DNA from: JAIPAN01 sp040403555
GTDB taxonomy: Bacteria; Bacteroidota; Bacteroidia; Sphingobacteriales; Sphingobacteriaceae
Reading direction: 5' to 3'
Assembly: GCA_040403555.1 (NCBI GenBank)
Contig: JBBAKN010000001.1
Span: 186,001 to 250,000, forward strand
Length of the DNA: 64,000 nucleotides
Part shown: one piece after another, positions 43,832-52,541 of the stretch
Layout of the letters: each line of letters opens with the position of its first letter
Numbering within the stretch: position 1 is the stretch's first letter
Program-made: the position numbers and the translations under genes
The notes under the pieces: generated by a model
The model's input: the letters and a program-made list of their open reading frames with translations, nothing else
The model's database searches: none
Told to the model about the DNA's origin: nothing

Positions 43832-44770
43832 ATGGCAGAAAACCCATCGAAACTCAGCACTAAACACCTCCTAGGCATAAAAGACCTAAGCACCGAGGAT
43901 ATTCAACTGATTTTAGAAACTGCCGATAATTTTAAAGACGTATTACAACGTCCAATAAAAAAAGTACCCTCACTCCGCGACATTACCATTGCCAATATCT
44001 TTTTCGAGAACTCTACCCGCACCAAACTATCGTTCGAATTAGCTGAAAAACGCCTATCTGCCGATACCATTAGTTTTGCCGCCAGTTCATCATCGGTAAG
44101 CAAGGGAGAAACCCTAATAGATACCGTAAATAATATTTTAGCCATGAAAGTGGATATGGTGGTTATGCGCCATCCGCATGCAGGGGCAGGCGTATTTTTA
44201 AGCAAGCATGTAAACGCACAAATTGTAAATGCCGGCGATGGTGCCCACGAACATCCTACCCAAGCATTGCTAGATGCCTTCTCTATCCGAGAAAAATATG
44301 GCGATGTACGAGGCAAAAAAGTAGCCATTATTGGCGATATCTTACATTCTAGAGTTGCACTATCCAATATTTTATGCCTGCAAAAATTAGGTGCCGAAGT
44401 TATGGTGTGTGGCCCAACTACCCTCATACCAAAATACATCGGAAGCCTAGGCGTAAAAATAGAACACAACCTCATGAAAGCCCTTAATTGGTGTGATGTA
44501 GCCAATATGCTCCGCATACAATTGGAACGCCAAGACATTAAGTATTTCCCATCGTTAAGAGAATACAGCATGATGTATGGCCTAAACAAACAAATTCTCG
44601 ATTCGCTGGACAAAGAAATAACCATTATGCACCCCGGGCCTATAAACCGAGGTGTAGAAATTACCAGCGATGTGGCCGACAGCAAGCAAGCAATCATTCT
44701 AGATCAAGTAGAAAATGGGGTGGCTGTACGCATGGCTGTACTCTACCTACTAGCCAATTCTAAAGATTAA
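43832..44770 (+). CDS. pyrB: aspartate carbamoyltransferase catalytic subunit
   Basis: Catalyses carbamoyl-phosphate plus aspartate to carbamoyl-aspartate, the first committed pyrimidine step. It has 312 residues, the catalytic chain size. FFENSTRTKLSFELAEKRL is the carbamoyl-phosphate motif, then HPHAGAG, HEHPTQALLDAFSI and IMHPGPINRGVEI. No pyrI regulatory chain is present next to it. It is coupled to pyrR. Confidence 0.96.
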   Translation: MAENPSKLSTKHLLGIKDLSTEDIQLILETADNFKDVLQRPIKKVPSLRDITIANIFFENSTRTKLSFELAEKRLSADTISFAASSSSVSKGETLIDTVNNILAMKVDMVVMRHPHAGAGVFLSKHVNAQIVNAGDGAHEHPTQALLDAFSIREKYGDVRGKKVAIIGDILHSRVALSNILCLQKLGAEVMVCGPTTLIPKYIGSLGVKIEHNLMKALNWCDVANMLRIQLERQDIKYFPSLREYSMMYGLNKQILDSLDKEITIMHPGPINRGVEITSDVADSKQAIILDQVENGVAVRMAVLYLLANSKD

Positions 44771-44906
44771 TTCTTTTTTTCAACATCCACCCGTTTTGGG
44801 TACCCATTTTTGTTAATTTGTGCTTATCAACACATGTTAATTTCTATTTTAAAACAAACCCACTTATTTGGCTACTTTTAAATAGAGACCTAGATGTATT
44901 AGACCG

Positions 44907-47900
44907 ATGTTAAGTTTTAAAAAAATAGTTACTAGCCTATTAATCAGCAGTATTAGCCTTTCTGCCAATGCACAAGATGCGGTAATTGGTGTTTATAAAC
45001 ACGGTTTAGACTTACTTGAAAAACATAAATACGTAGCTGCCTCCCAACAATTTAGCCTAGTGCTAGCAGGTGGCAAAGAACAAGAATTAAACTTGTTGCA
45101 AGAAAATGCTACATTTTACCAAGCACTGTGCGCCCAAGAACTTGGCCACGCCGATGCCGAAAATTTGCTCTTAGCATTTGTTACTAATCACTCCGAAAAT
45201 ACACTTAGCCAACAAGCCTATTACCACCTCGGACGCACCTATTTTGCAAAAAAAGACTACACTAAAACCATCAATTGGCTAATTAAAACAAGTGCTATAA
45301 ACTTGCCTGCAAGCCTAGTGATTGATTATAATTTTAAACTAGGCTATGCCTATTTCGAAAACAAAGAATACGTAAAAGCCGAGCCTCTTTTTGGTCAGCT
45401 TAAAAATGGCGCTTCGGTCTATGCCGAGCCAGCCACCTATTATTATGCCTATATCAATTACTTAAATGCCGACTATACCACGGCTCTTAAAGAATTTGAA
45501 CGGTTAAAAGGATCAAAGACCTATGCTGAAAGCTATCCCTATTACATTTCTGCTTTATATTTCTTAGATAAGCGCTACGCCGATGTATTAAGCTATGCCC
45601 TACCCCAACTAAAAAACATAAACGCCAAATACGAAACAGAGTTATTACGCATTATTGCAGCTTCTTACTTTACCAATTCGGCCTATACCGAAGCGGCTGC
45701 CTACTACCAAAAATTTCAAGATAAAGACGGTGGAAAGACTCAAAACAACCAAGATAGTTACCAAATTGGCTATACGGCACTTCAATTAAAAAACTACCCG
45801 AAAGCCGTTACCGAACTAGAAAAGATAGAAACTGCCGATGAGTTTTTTCAAAGCGGTATGCTTGCATTGGGTGAATCTTTTTTGGCTGTAGGCAACAAAC
45901 AAGGTGCCAGAAATGCCTTTTTTAAAGCCGCTAAAGTAAATTACGACAAAGATATTCAGGAGGAAGGTGCCTTTAATTATGCCAAACTTTCCTATGAGTT
46001 AGAATTTCATCAAGTCGCATTAGATGCTGCCCAGGAATTTATTAGCAACTACCCGGTTTCAAAAAAAATAAACGAAGCCAAAACCCTATTGGGCGAAATT
46101 TTATTGACTACCAAAAATTATAAGGACGCTATCGATATTTTAGAGAGTATTCCTAATAAAAATAAGGATGCCCAAGAAGTTTATCAGAAAGTATGCTATT
46201 ACCGTGGCTTAGAATTTTATAATGAGCGGGCCTTTCAAAACGCTATATCGGTGTTTATGCGCTCCAATAAATGGGCGGTAGATGAAGAAATTGCAGCATT
46301 GGCTACCTACTGGATGGCCGAATCGATGTACGAGGTACGGAAATTTAGCGAAGCTATTGATAAGTTTCAAGCATTTTTAAACATGCCTGCTACTCGTAAA
46401 ACGAGGGTATATAATTTTGCCAATTATGCCTTAGGCTATGCCTATTTCGAAGATGAAAATTATTACAAATCTGCCTTTTACTTTGAAAACTTCTTGAGAG
46501 GAAAAGACCTAGATGAAAATACTAAAAACGATGCTTGCTTACGACTAGCCGACGCTTACTTTGTGCAAAAAAATTACCCTAGCGCTTTGATAAATTACAA
46601 CAAAATCATCGAAAATACCTCTTCAGGAGAAGATTATGCGCTCTTTCAACGTGGTATGATTCAGGGTTTACAAGGAGAAAATGATGCGAAAATAAACACA
46701 CTTGAAGCATTGTTAGCAAAATATATTGGCTCTAACTATGCCGATGATGCCAGCTTTGAAATTGCAAATACCTATTTTATCAAGGGCGATTTTGAACGAG
46801 CAAAAACTGATTTAAACGCCCTACTTGCAAAATACCCACGAAGCAGTTATGTAGCCAGGGCGCTAGTAACTATTGGCTTGGTGCAATACAATCAAGACAC
46901 GAACGACGCTGCCCTAGAAACTTTTAAAAAAGTAGTGAATGAGTATTCGGTTACCGATGAGGCCCAACAAGCCTTAGCCGCAATTAAAAACATTTACATG
47001 GATAAATCGGATGCAGACGGCTATTTAGCTTATGCCAATACAACCAATATTGGTAATTTAAGTGTAGCAGAACAAGATAACTTAACTTTTCAGGCAGTAA
47101 ACAACCGCTTTACCAACGGCGAAACACAAACCGCTGTAGATGCCGTAGATGCTTATTTCGATAAATTTCCGAATGCCATTCATGCCAAACAAGCCCGCTT
47201 TATTAGAGCAGAATGCTTGGTTAAACTACAAAAACCCGATTTAGCTATTCCTGATTACGAGTTCATTTTAAACGATTGGACCAGTGATTACACCGAACGA
47301 GCACTCATAAGCATTGCCAAAATTTATTTAACCCAGAAAAAATACAACGAAGCAATTGTGCACCTAAAAAAACTAGAACTTACATCGGAGTACCGTGCTA
47401 ATTACGGTTTTGCGGTAAACAACCTCATGGAGTCTTATGCTAGTTTAAACCAAGCCGATGAAACCTTAAAATATGCCGAATTGGTAAAAAATTTCGAAAA
47501 ATCATCTGAAGAGGATAAGCTAAAAGCCGATTTATTTGCGGCAAAAGCCTACCTACTTAAAAACGATTTAGCAAGTGCTTTTACCAACTTTAAAGAAGTA
47601 AGCGAAAAAACAAAAACCATTTTAGCAGCCGAAGCTCGTTACCAAATGGCAGCCATCCAATTCCAGCAAGGAGAATTTAAAGCTGCTCAACAAACCGCAT
47701 TCGATCTGATTAAAAATCTACCCTCATTTGATTATTGGGTGGCCAAAAGTTTTCTGCTACTGGCCGACACCTACCTGGCTTTAAAAGATGAATTTCAAGC
47801 AAAAAGTACGCTACAAAGCTTATTAGATAATTACACTGGCAACGATGAAATTATACCCGCTGCAAAAGAAAAATTAGAGGCCCTAAACAAAAAGAACTAG
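44907..47900 (+). CDS. large exported TPR-repeat protein
   Basis: Exported protein of 997 residues made almost wholly of tetratricopeptide repeats after a signal peptide (IVTSLLISSISLSANAQ). Repeat units such as AYYHLGRTYFAKKDYTKTINWL, FKLGYAYFENKEYVKAEPLF, ANYALGYAYFEDENYYKSAFYF and SFEIANTYFIKGDFERAKTDL recur along its length, about 20 in all by eye. It is the first gene of a close-packed cluster; a beta-barrel gene follows after one base. In Tol-Pal clusters a TPR protein (CpoB) has a coordinating role, so this may be a large periplasmic scaffold for the envelope machine encoded downstream. That is inference. A TACTTTTA box at 44873-44880 may be its -7 element. Confidence 0.85.
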   Translation: MLSFKKIVTSLLISSISLSANAQDAVIGVYKHGLDLLEKHKYVAASQQFSLVLAGGKEQELNLLQENATFYQALCAQELGHADAENLLLAFVTNHSENTLSQQAYYHLGRTYFAKKDYTKTINWLIKTSAINLPASLVIDYNFKLGYAYFENKEYVKAEPLFGQLKNGASVYAEPATYYYAYINYLNADYTTALKEFERLKGSKTYAESYPYYISALYFLDKRYADVLSYALPQLKNINAKYETELLRIIAASYFTNSAYTEAAAYYQKFQDKDGGKTQNNQDSYQIGYTALQLKNYPKAVTELEKIETADEFFQSGMLALGESFLAVGNKQGARNAFFKAAKVNYDKDIQEEGAFNYAKLSYELEFHQVALDAAQEFISNYPVSKKINEAKTLLGEILLTTKNYKDAIDILESIPNKNKDAQEVYQKVCYYRGLEFYNERAFQNAISVFMRSNKWAVDEEIAALATYWMAESMYEVRKFSEAIDKFQAFLNMPATRKTRVYNFANYALGYAYFEDENYYKSAFYFENFLRGKDLDENTKNDACLRLADAYFVQKNYPSALINYNKIIENTSSGEDYALFQRGMIQGLQGENDAKINTLEALLAKYIGSNYADDASFEIANTYFIKGDFERAKTDLNALLAKYPRSSYVARALVTIGLVQYNQDTNDAALETFKKVVNEYSVTDEAQQALAAIKNIYMDKSDADGYLAYANTTNIGNLSVAEQDNLTFQAVNNRFTNGETQTAVDAVDAYFDKFPNAIHAKQARFIRAECLVKLQKPDLAIPDYEFILNDWTSDYTERALISIAKIYLTQKKYNEAIVHLKKLELTSEYRANYGFAVNNLMESYASLNQADETLKYAELVKNFEKSSEEDKLKADLFAAKAYLLKNDLASAFTNFKEVSEKTKTILAAEARYQMAAIQFQQGEFKAAQQTAFDLIKNLPSFDYWVAKSFLLLADTYLALKDEFQAKSTLQSLLDNYTGNDEIIPAAKEKLEALNKKN

Positions 47901-47901
47901 C

Positions 47902-49557
47902 ATGAAGCCTACTTATAAAATACTCGTATTCATTTTAGGCGGCTTACTTAGTACAGTGGCCTTGTATGCACAAGATAAACCTGCAGAGAAAAAACCTGAA
48001 CCCAGTGGCACGCTCTCGGAAGAAATTGAGGTAGTACGCCCGTACAAACCCGTGCTGGCCAATGCAGCTAAAATTCGCAGAAACCCCGATTTAACTACCA
48101 CTCCGGTATTTAAGCCGGTAATGAGCTACCAAATTTTAGATCGTAAATTAGAACTAAATACCGATATAAGACAATTGCAATACCAACAATTGGCCGAACA
48201 AAAACTAGCTAGCCTAACAAATAATTACTTAAAAATAGGTGCAGGTACACTAAAAACAGGGCTAGCTGAACTATACCTCAATACAAAGCGTAACGAAAAT
48301 TCACAAGCTGGTTTAGTTTTCACTCATTTTTCGGCACAAGACAAATTGCCAAAACAACAATTCGAAAAACAACAATTCTCGGCATTTGGAAAAAATATTG
48401 GCACCAAGTATGTGATTTCAGGAAGAGCTAATTACGATCATTTAGGCACCTATTTTTATGGCGGCGATCCAGTTGCACTTCTAAATCCAAATCCAACCAA
48501 ACAAACGCTTCAAGCCATTCAGTTGCAAGGAGAATTGGCAAAAAGATTTGTAGAAGGCGATAAAAAATGGACCTATGGCCTAAGTTTACAAGCTGATCTA
48601 TTTAGCAATGCTACTCAAGGCAAAGAAAATAACATAATGATACATACAGCTGCAAGTAAAACAGTGAAAAAATTTAGTTTTGGCATCCGTACCAAGCTTG
48701 ATCTTAGCTCCATAAAACAAGGAAGTAGTACTCTGGCCAACAATCTATTCAAAGCCAATCCCTATGCTACGTACAGCAAAGATGATGTTAACCTAAGTAT
48801 TGGACTGAATATAGCACAAGAGTTTGGCCAAATGTCCCGATTAAGTACCCTTCCATCGGTTGAAATTAGTGCACCACTATCCGGAAAAGATGTTTTCTTT
48901 ATTGCAGGGTTAAAAGGTGATGTTGTTAAAACCACTCTTTTCGAATCTTCCTTCATCAATCCCTATTTGGGCGGCAACCAAAGCATTATAAATAGCATCA
49001 CTAAATCAGATATTTTTGCTGGGCTAAGTGGAAATTTTGGTCCGAGCGTTGGATTTAAAGCCAAAGGTTTTTTTAAACGGATAAGCAATTTACCCTTGTT
49101 TATTAATAATAGTAGTGATTTGAGCTCGTTCAATCTAATTTACGATGTAGGAACTAGTAACCTAACGGGTGTTAACCTAGATTTACATATTCAAGTATCG
49201 GATGTATTTAGTTTAGAAAGCAGGTTAGAAAGTATCACCTACAAATTAGCTACAGAAGCAAAGGCATGGTCTAGACCCAACTTTACTCTGAACACAGAAG
49301 CACGTGCACAGGTAAATCCCAAAATGGCCCTATCGGCAAGTTTAAATTACCGCGGACAAAGCTATGGTAAACTAGTAAATCAGCCAGTTACGTTAAAAGG
49401 ATATCTAAATATGGACCTAGGTACTAGTTACCAAGTAGCCAAAAAATGGTCGGCCTTTGTACAAGCAACCAATCTGCTAGACACCAAATACCAGCAATAT
49501 CTCTATTATAATGGCTTTGGGCGTCAAATTTTTGGTGGAATTAGTTATTCCTTCTAA
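47902..49557 (+). CDS. outer-membrane beta-barrel protein, TonB-receptor-like C-terminus
   Basis: Outer-membrane protein of 551 residues. The signal peptide is ILVFILGGLLSTVALYAQ. A periplasmic N-terminal part of about 90 residues (EIEVVRPYKPVLANAAKIRRNPDL) has no obvious TonB-receptor plug. The rest alternates polar and hydrophobic residues as in a barrel and ends FVQATNLLDTKYQQYLYYNGFGRQIFGGISYSF in part, the terminal strand pattern of TonB-dependent receptors. It is the second gene of the envelope cluster, one base after the TPR gene. A plug-less barrel partnered with the TPR protein is the likely role; the ligand is unknown. Confidence 0.8.
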   Translation: MKPTYKILVFILGGLLSTVALYAQDKPAEKKPEPSGTLSEEIEVVRPYKPVLANAAKIRRNPDLTTTPVFKPVMSYQILDRKLELNTDIRQLQYQQLAEQKLASLTNNYLKIGAGTLKTGLAELYLNTKRNENSQAGLVFTHFSAQDKLPKQQFEKQQFSAFGKNIGTKYVISGRANYDHLGTYFYGGDPVALLNPNPTKQTLQAIQLQGELAKRFVEGDKKWTYGLSLQADLFSNATQGKENNIMIHTAASKTVKKFSFGIRTKLDLSSIKQGSSTLANNLFKANPYATYSKDDVNLSIGLNIAQEFGQMSRLSTLPSVEISAPLSGKDVFFIAGLKGDVVKTTLFESSFINPYLGGNQSIINSITKSDIFAGLSGNFGPSVGFKAKGFFKRISNLPLFINNSSDLSSFNLIYDVGTSNLTGVNLDLHIQVSDVFSLESRLESITYKLATEAKAWSRPNFTLNTEARAQVNPKMALSASLNYRGQSYGKLVNQPVTLKGYLNMDLGTSYQVAKKWSAFVQATNLLDTKYQQYLYYNGFGRQIFGGISYSF

Positions 49558-49564
49558 GGTTTAT

Positions 49565-49595
49565 TTTGGGGTTACTTAATTAAGGCTTAAATTTA
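49565..49595 (+). promoter_or_regulatory. promoter of the HU/SPOR-exbB-exbD-tonB-folC unit
   Basis: TTTG (49565-49568), a 19-nt spacer and TAAATTTA (49588-49595), near-perfect for the phylum. Five bases then separate the box from the ATG at 49601. Confidence 0.65.
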
Positions 49596-49600
49596 CCACA

Positions 49601-50644
49601 ATGGACATCAGTAGCTACATAGCCGAATACATACGAGAAAACCCAAAATTGATTGTTCCGGGCTTGGGAACCTTTACAAAAGAACAAGTTCCCGCTCGTT
49701 TTGATGCAGCCAACGATCGTTTTTTGCCACCAACCGAACGTATTGTATTCAGTAGCCGTTTTAGTGATGATTTGGCACTTCAAAAATTTATTTGCACTGC
49801 CGAAAAGGCAAAACCAAAAGCCGTTACTCAATTTATTGAGCAATATGTGAGTAATTTAATTGATTTACTAGCCACCACCGAGGAGATAAAAATTGATGCA
49901 TTGGGCACCTTTAAACGTACCAGCACCAAACTTACTTTTAAAGCCGACGAAAGTTTAGCAAGCAATGCAAGCTACTTTGGATTAAAACCTCAAAAAGAAA
50001 AATCGGGCATACAAGCACCACTAGAAGAAGTTTCCCAAATTGCAGAAGAGGCACCAATTACCGAAATACCAACAGAAGAACCGATACTAGAAAATGAAGT
50101 AGAAGAAACAGAAGAAGTTCAGGGTTCATCTAAACTCAAGAAAAGTATCCTCATATTGCTCATACTAGCACTTTCGGCATTAGCAGGTTTGCAAATTTAT
50201 TGCCCAAGCTTAGTAAGTCATTTATTGAATGCCCCGGTAGCAGCAAGTAAACCCGTAATAGATACGCTCAATACCAAAGCAGATACTACGCTTAAAGCAG
50301 ACAGCACCTTAAAAAGTGATACCACTGCATTAATGCCTGATAGCGTAGCCCAACTAGTACCCGCAATACCTCCAACTTTACCAAGTTTCGAGATTATTAT
50401 TGCCGCTTTCCACAAACAATCGGAAGCCGATGAGTTTATTGCGCAATTAGCCGCACGTCAAATCAATGCCCATAGCATACAAACCAAAAAAGGAGGTTTG
50501 TTAAAAATTAGTGTGGGTACTTTTAGCGATGAGGCTACGGCTACCACCGAATTACAAAAAATACATCAAAATTTAGCAAAAAGCGCCTGGATTTACCGGG
50601 TTAAACCATTAAAAACCACAGAAAATGTTTCTACTACAAATTGA
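49601..50644 (+). CDS. HU-CCDC81/SPOR domain membrane protein
   Basis: Bitopic membrane protein of 347 residues. The N-terminal DISSYIAEYIRENPKLIVPGLGTF and the following IDLLATTEEIKIDALGTFKR are the two bacterial HU-CCDC81 domains, HU-like folds found in Bacteroidota and linked to the SPOR domain. An acidic linker (EEAPITEIPTEEPILENEVEE) leads to one TM helix (ILILLILALSALAGLQIY), a Ser/Thr/Lys-rich periplasmic linker, and a C-terminal SPOR domain (FEIIIAAFHKQSEADEFIAQL). SPOR domains bind stripped peptidoglycan at division sites. The cytoplasmic HU domains could bind DNA or another HU-like partner. The ATG lies five bases after a good promoter, so it may be leaderless. exbB overlaps its end by 20 nt. 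Confidence 0.88.
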   Translation: MDISSYIAEYIRENPKLIVPGLGTFTKEQVPARFDAANDRFLPPTERIVFSSRFSDDLALQKFICTAEKAKPKAVTQFIEQYVSNLIDLLATTEEIKIDALGTFKRTSTKLTFKADESLASNASYFGLKPQKEKSGIQAPLEEVSQIAEEAPITEIPTEEPILENEVEETEEVQGSSKLKKSILILLILALSALAGLQIYCPSLVSHLLNAPVAASKPVIDTLNTKADTTLKADSTLKSDTTALMPDSVAQLVPAIPPTLPSFEIIIAAFHKQSEADEFIAQLAARQINAHSIQTKKGGLLKISVGTFSDEATATTELQKIHQNLAKSAWIYRVKPLKTTENVSTTN

Positions 50645-51323
50645 TACCATTACCAAAGCTGTTGCCGATACTACGGCACAAGTTACTACCGCTGCGGCAC
50701 CAAAAGAATTGCGTTTTATCGACTTACTTTTTAGTGGAGGTTGGGTAATGATTCCGCTTTTATTGCTTTTCTTTTTAGCCCTAGTTATTTTTATTGAGCG
50801 TTACCTAACCATACGAAAAGCCAGTAAAGACGAAACCAATTTGATGCAACAAGTAAAAGAAAGTATCACCGCGGGCAAACTCGATTCGGCCTTAGCAATT
50901 TGTCGCGGCAGCAACACCGCCCTTGGCCGCATGTTACAAAAAGGCCTTTTACGTATTGGCCGCCCTATTAAAGATATAGAAGGAGCCATTGAAAATATTG
51001 GCAAATTAGAAGTATCCAAACTAGAAAAAAACATCAGCATATTAGGTATTGTGGCTGGTATTGCACCCATGCTTGGTTTCGTTGGAACCATTTCGGGTGT
51101 AATTCGAATTTTCTATAACATCTCCTTAACCGATAATATTAGCATGGGCACCATTGCCGGAGGATTATACGAGAAAATGATTACTTCTGCCAGTGGCTTA
51201 ATCATCGGAATTTTGGCCTATGTAGCCTACCACGTACTAAATATTATGGTAGATCGCGTTATTTTAAAGATGGAAATAGATGCTGTAGAATTTATTGATC
51301 TATTAGAAGAACCAGGACGATGA
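50625..51323 (+). CDS. exbB: MotA/TolQ/ExbB proton channel family protein
   Basis: Inner-membrane stator protein of 232 residues that uses the proton gradient together with ExbD to energise outer-membrane machinery. Three TM helices are visible (about residues 37-60, 142-165 and 183-208). The family pattern LGIVAGIAPMLGFVGTISGVI and TIAGGLYEKMITSASGLIIGILAY is clear. The ATG overlaps the end of the HU/SPOR gene by 20 nt. exbD overlaps it by 4 nt (ATGA). The neighbour with a SPOR domain suggests a Tol-like more than a TonB-like job, but this is open. Confidence 0.93.
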   Translation: MFLLQIDTITKAVADTTAQVTTAAAPKELRFIDLLFSGGWVMIPLLLLFFLALVIFIERYLTIRKASKDETNLMQQVKESITAGKLDSALAICRGSNTALGRMLQKGLLRIGRPIKDIEGAIENIGKLEVSKLEKNISILGIVAGIAPMLGFVGTISGVIRIFYNISLTDNISMGTIAGGLYEKMITSASGLIIGILAYVAYHVLNIMVDRVILKMEIDAVEFIDLLEEPGR

Positions 51324-51718
51324 ATTTAAGAAGGAGAAAAAGACCAGGTGCAGAAGTGCACACCTCAGCCATGAACGACATCATGTTTTTCTTGCTGTTA
51401 TTCTTCTTAATTGCCTCTACCATTACCAATCCGAATGTGGTTAAATTATTACTTCCACGATCAGATTCGGGACAGTCGGTTTCTAAAAAAACGGTCACGG
51501 TATCAATAAGCAAAGACTTAGAGTATGTAGTTGATAAACAAACCGTACCCGTAGATCAATTAATGTCCACCCTACAAAGTTTCCAAGGCTCTACTCAAGA
51601 ATTAACCATTGTGTTGTATGTAGATAGGACCGTAGCCATCGAAAACGTGGTAAATGTAATGGACATAGCCAACAAACTAAAAATAAAATTAGTTTTAGCC
51701 ACCGAACCTAAAAACTAA
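51320..51718 (+). CDS. exbD: ExbD/TolR family biopolymer transport protein
   Basis: Bitopic protein of 132 residues. A short basic cytoplasmic N-terminus (NLRRRKRPGAEVHTSAMNDI) leads to one TM helix (MFFLLLFFLIASTI) with the essential Asp in MNDIMFF, then a periplasmic domain (YVVDKQTVPVDQLMSTL, then IENVVNVMDIANK). Partner of the upstream ExbB protein. The next gene begins on the base after its stop. Confidence 0.93.
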   Translation: MNLRRRKRPGAEVHTSAMNDIMFFLLLFFLIASTITNPNVVKLLLPRSDSGQSVSKKTVTVSISKDLEYVVDKQTVPVDQLMSTLQSFQGSTQELTIVLYVDRTVAIENVVNVMDIANKLKIKLVLATEPKN

Positions 51719-52531
51719 ATGGCCTATACCGAAGAAAATAACTATCCCAAAGCCTTAGCCCTATCGGCTATGGCCATGGCTATCTTATTAATTATCAGTT
51801 ATTTTGTGATTATTGGTACTCCTTTTACCCCACAAGAAATAGGAACCGGAGGCATTATTGTAAATTACGGCACCAGCGGTGAAGGTATGGGCGATGATTA
51901 TCTAAGTGTAGACGAGCCCTCGGTTTCTCCCGATGCCAATGGGGTGCTTCCGGATAATGTGAGCAAAACACCCAACACTACCGCCACCACACAAAGTAGT
52001 ACCAAAAGTGTAGTAACACAAGATGCCGAAGATGCACCCAATATTGCTACTAAAAATAAAAACACCACCAATACGCCTGTATTTACAAGCCAAGCCAAAC
52101 AAGCATCCCCTGCTATTAATCAAAATGCTTTATATAAGGGCAAAGCCAATACTGGTACTGGTAGCGGCGACGGAACCGGTGGAGCACCTGGAAATCAAGG
52201 AAGTAAAAATGGCGACCCACTCTCTCCAAATTATGGCGAAGGTGGTTCAGGTTTTGGTGGCCTTAGTTTATCCTTAGCCAACCGACGTTTTGTAAGCATT
52301 CCTCGTATAGACGATGACGGTCAAAGTGCCGGCAGAATTGCTGTAGAAATTAGGGTAGATAAAAACGGTGTGGTAGTACTTGCCCGTGCAGGAGCCAAGG
52401 GCACCACCCTCTCCGACCTTAAATTATGGCGTAAATGCGAAGCAGCCGTAACCGGAGCACGCTTAAATCAGTTAGAAAGTGCCCCCGACGTACAAATTGG
52501 GGTGGTAGTATTCAACTTTAAAGTAAAGTAA
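51719..52531 (+). CDS. TonB/TolA-like energy transducer
   Basis: Bitopic protein of 270 residues. One TM helix near the N-terminus (ALSAMAMAILLIISYFVII), then a long low-complexity periplasmic linker rich in T, S, N, A and Q, a Gly-rich stretch (GTGSGDGTGGAPGNQG), and a C-terminal globular domain of about 85 residues (FVSIPRIDDDGQSAGRIAVEIRVDKNGVV) ending in VQIGVVVFNFKVK, a TonB/TolA-like domain. It links the ExbB-ExbD motor to the outer membrane. Contacts may be the barrel or the SPOR protein of the same cluster. It lies directly after exbD and 10 nt before folC. Confidence 0.85.
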   Translation: MAYTEENNYPKALALSAMAMAILLIISYFVIIGTPFTPQEIGTGGIIVNYGTSGEGMGDDYLSVDEPSVSPDANGVLPDNVSKTPNTTATTQSSTKSVVTQDAEDAPNIATKNKNTTNTPVFTSQAKQASPAINQNALYKGKANTGTGSGDGTGGAPGNQGSKNGDPLSPNYGEGGSGFGGLSLSLANRRFVSIPRIDDDGQSAGRIAVEIRVDKNGVVVLARAGAKGTTLSDLKLWRKCEAAVTGARLNQLESAPDVQIGVVVFNFKVK

Positions 52532-52541
52532 GCGTATACCT

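Noticed and set aside
44789..44805. Short inverted repeat ACCCGTTTTGGGT after pyrB
   Set aside because: Four base pairs only; no convincing terminator.
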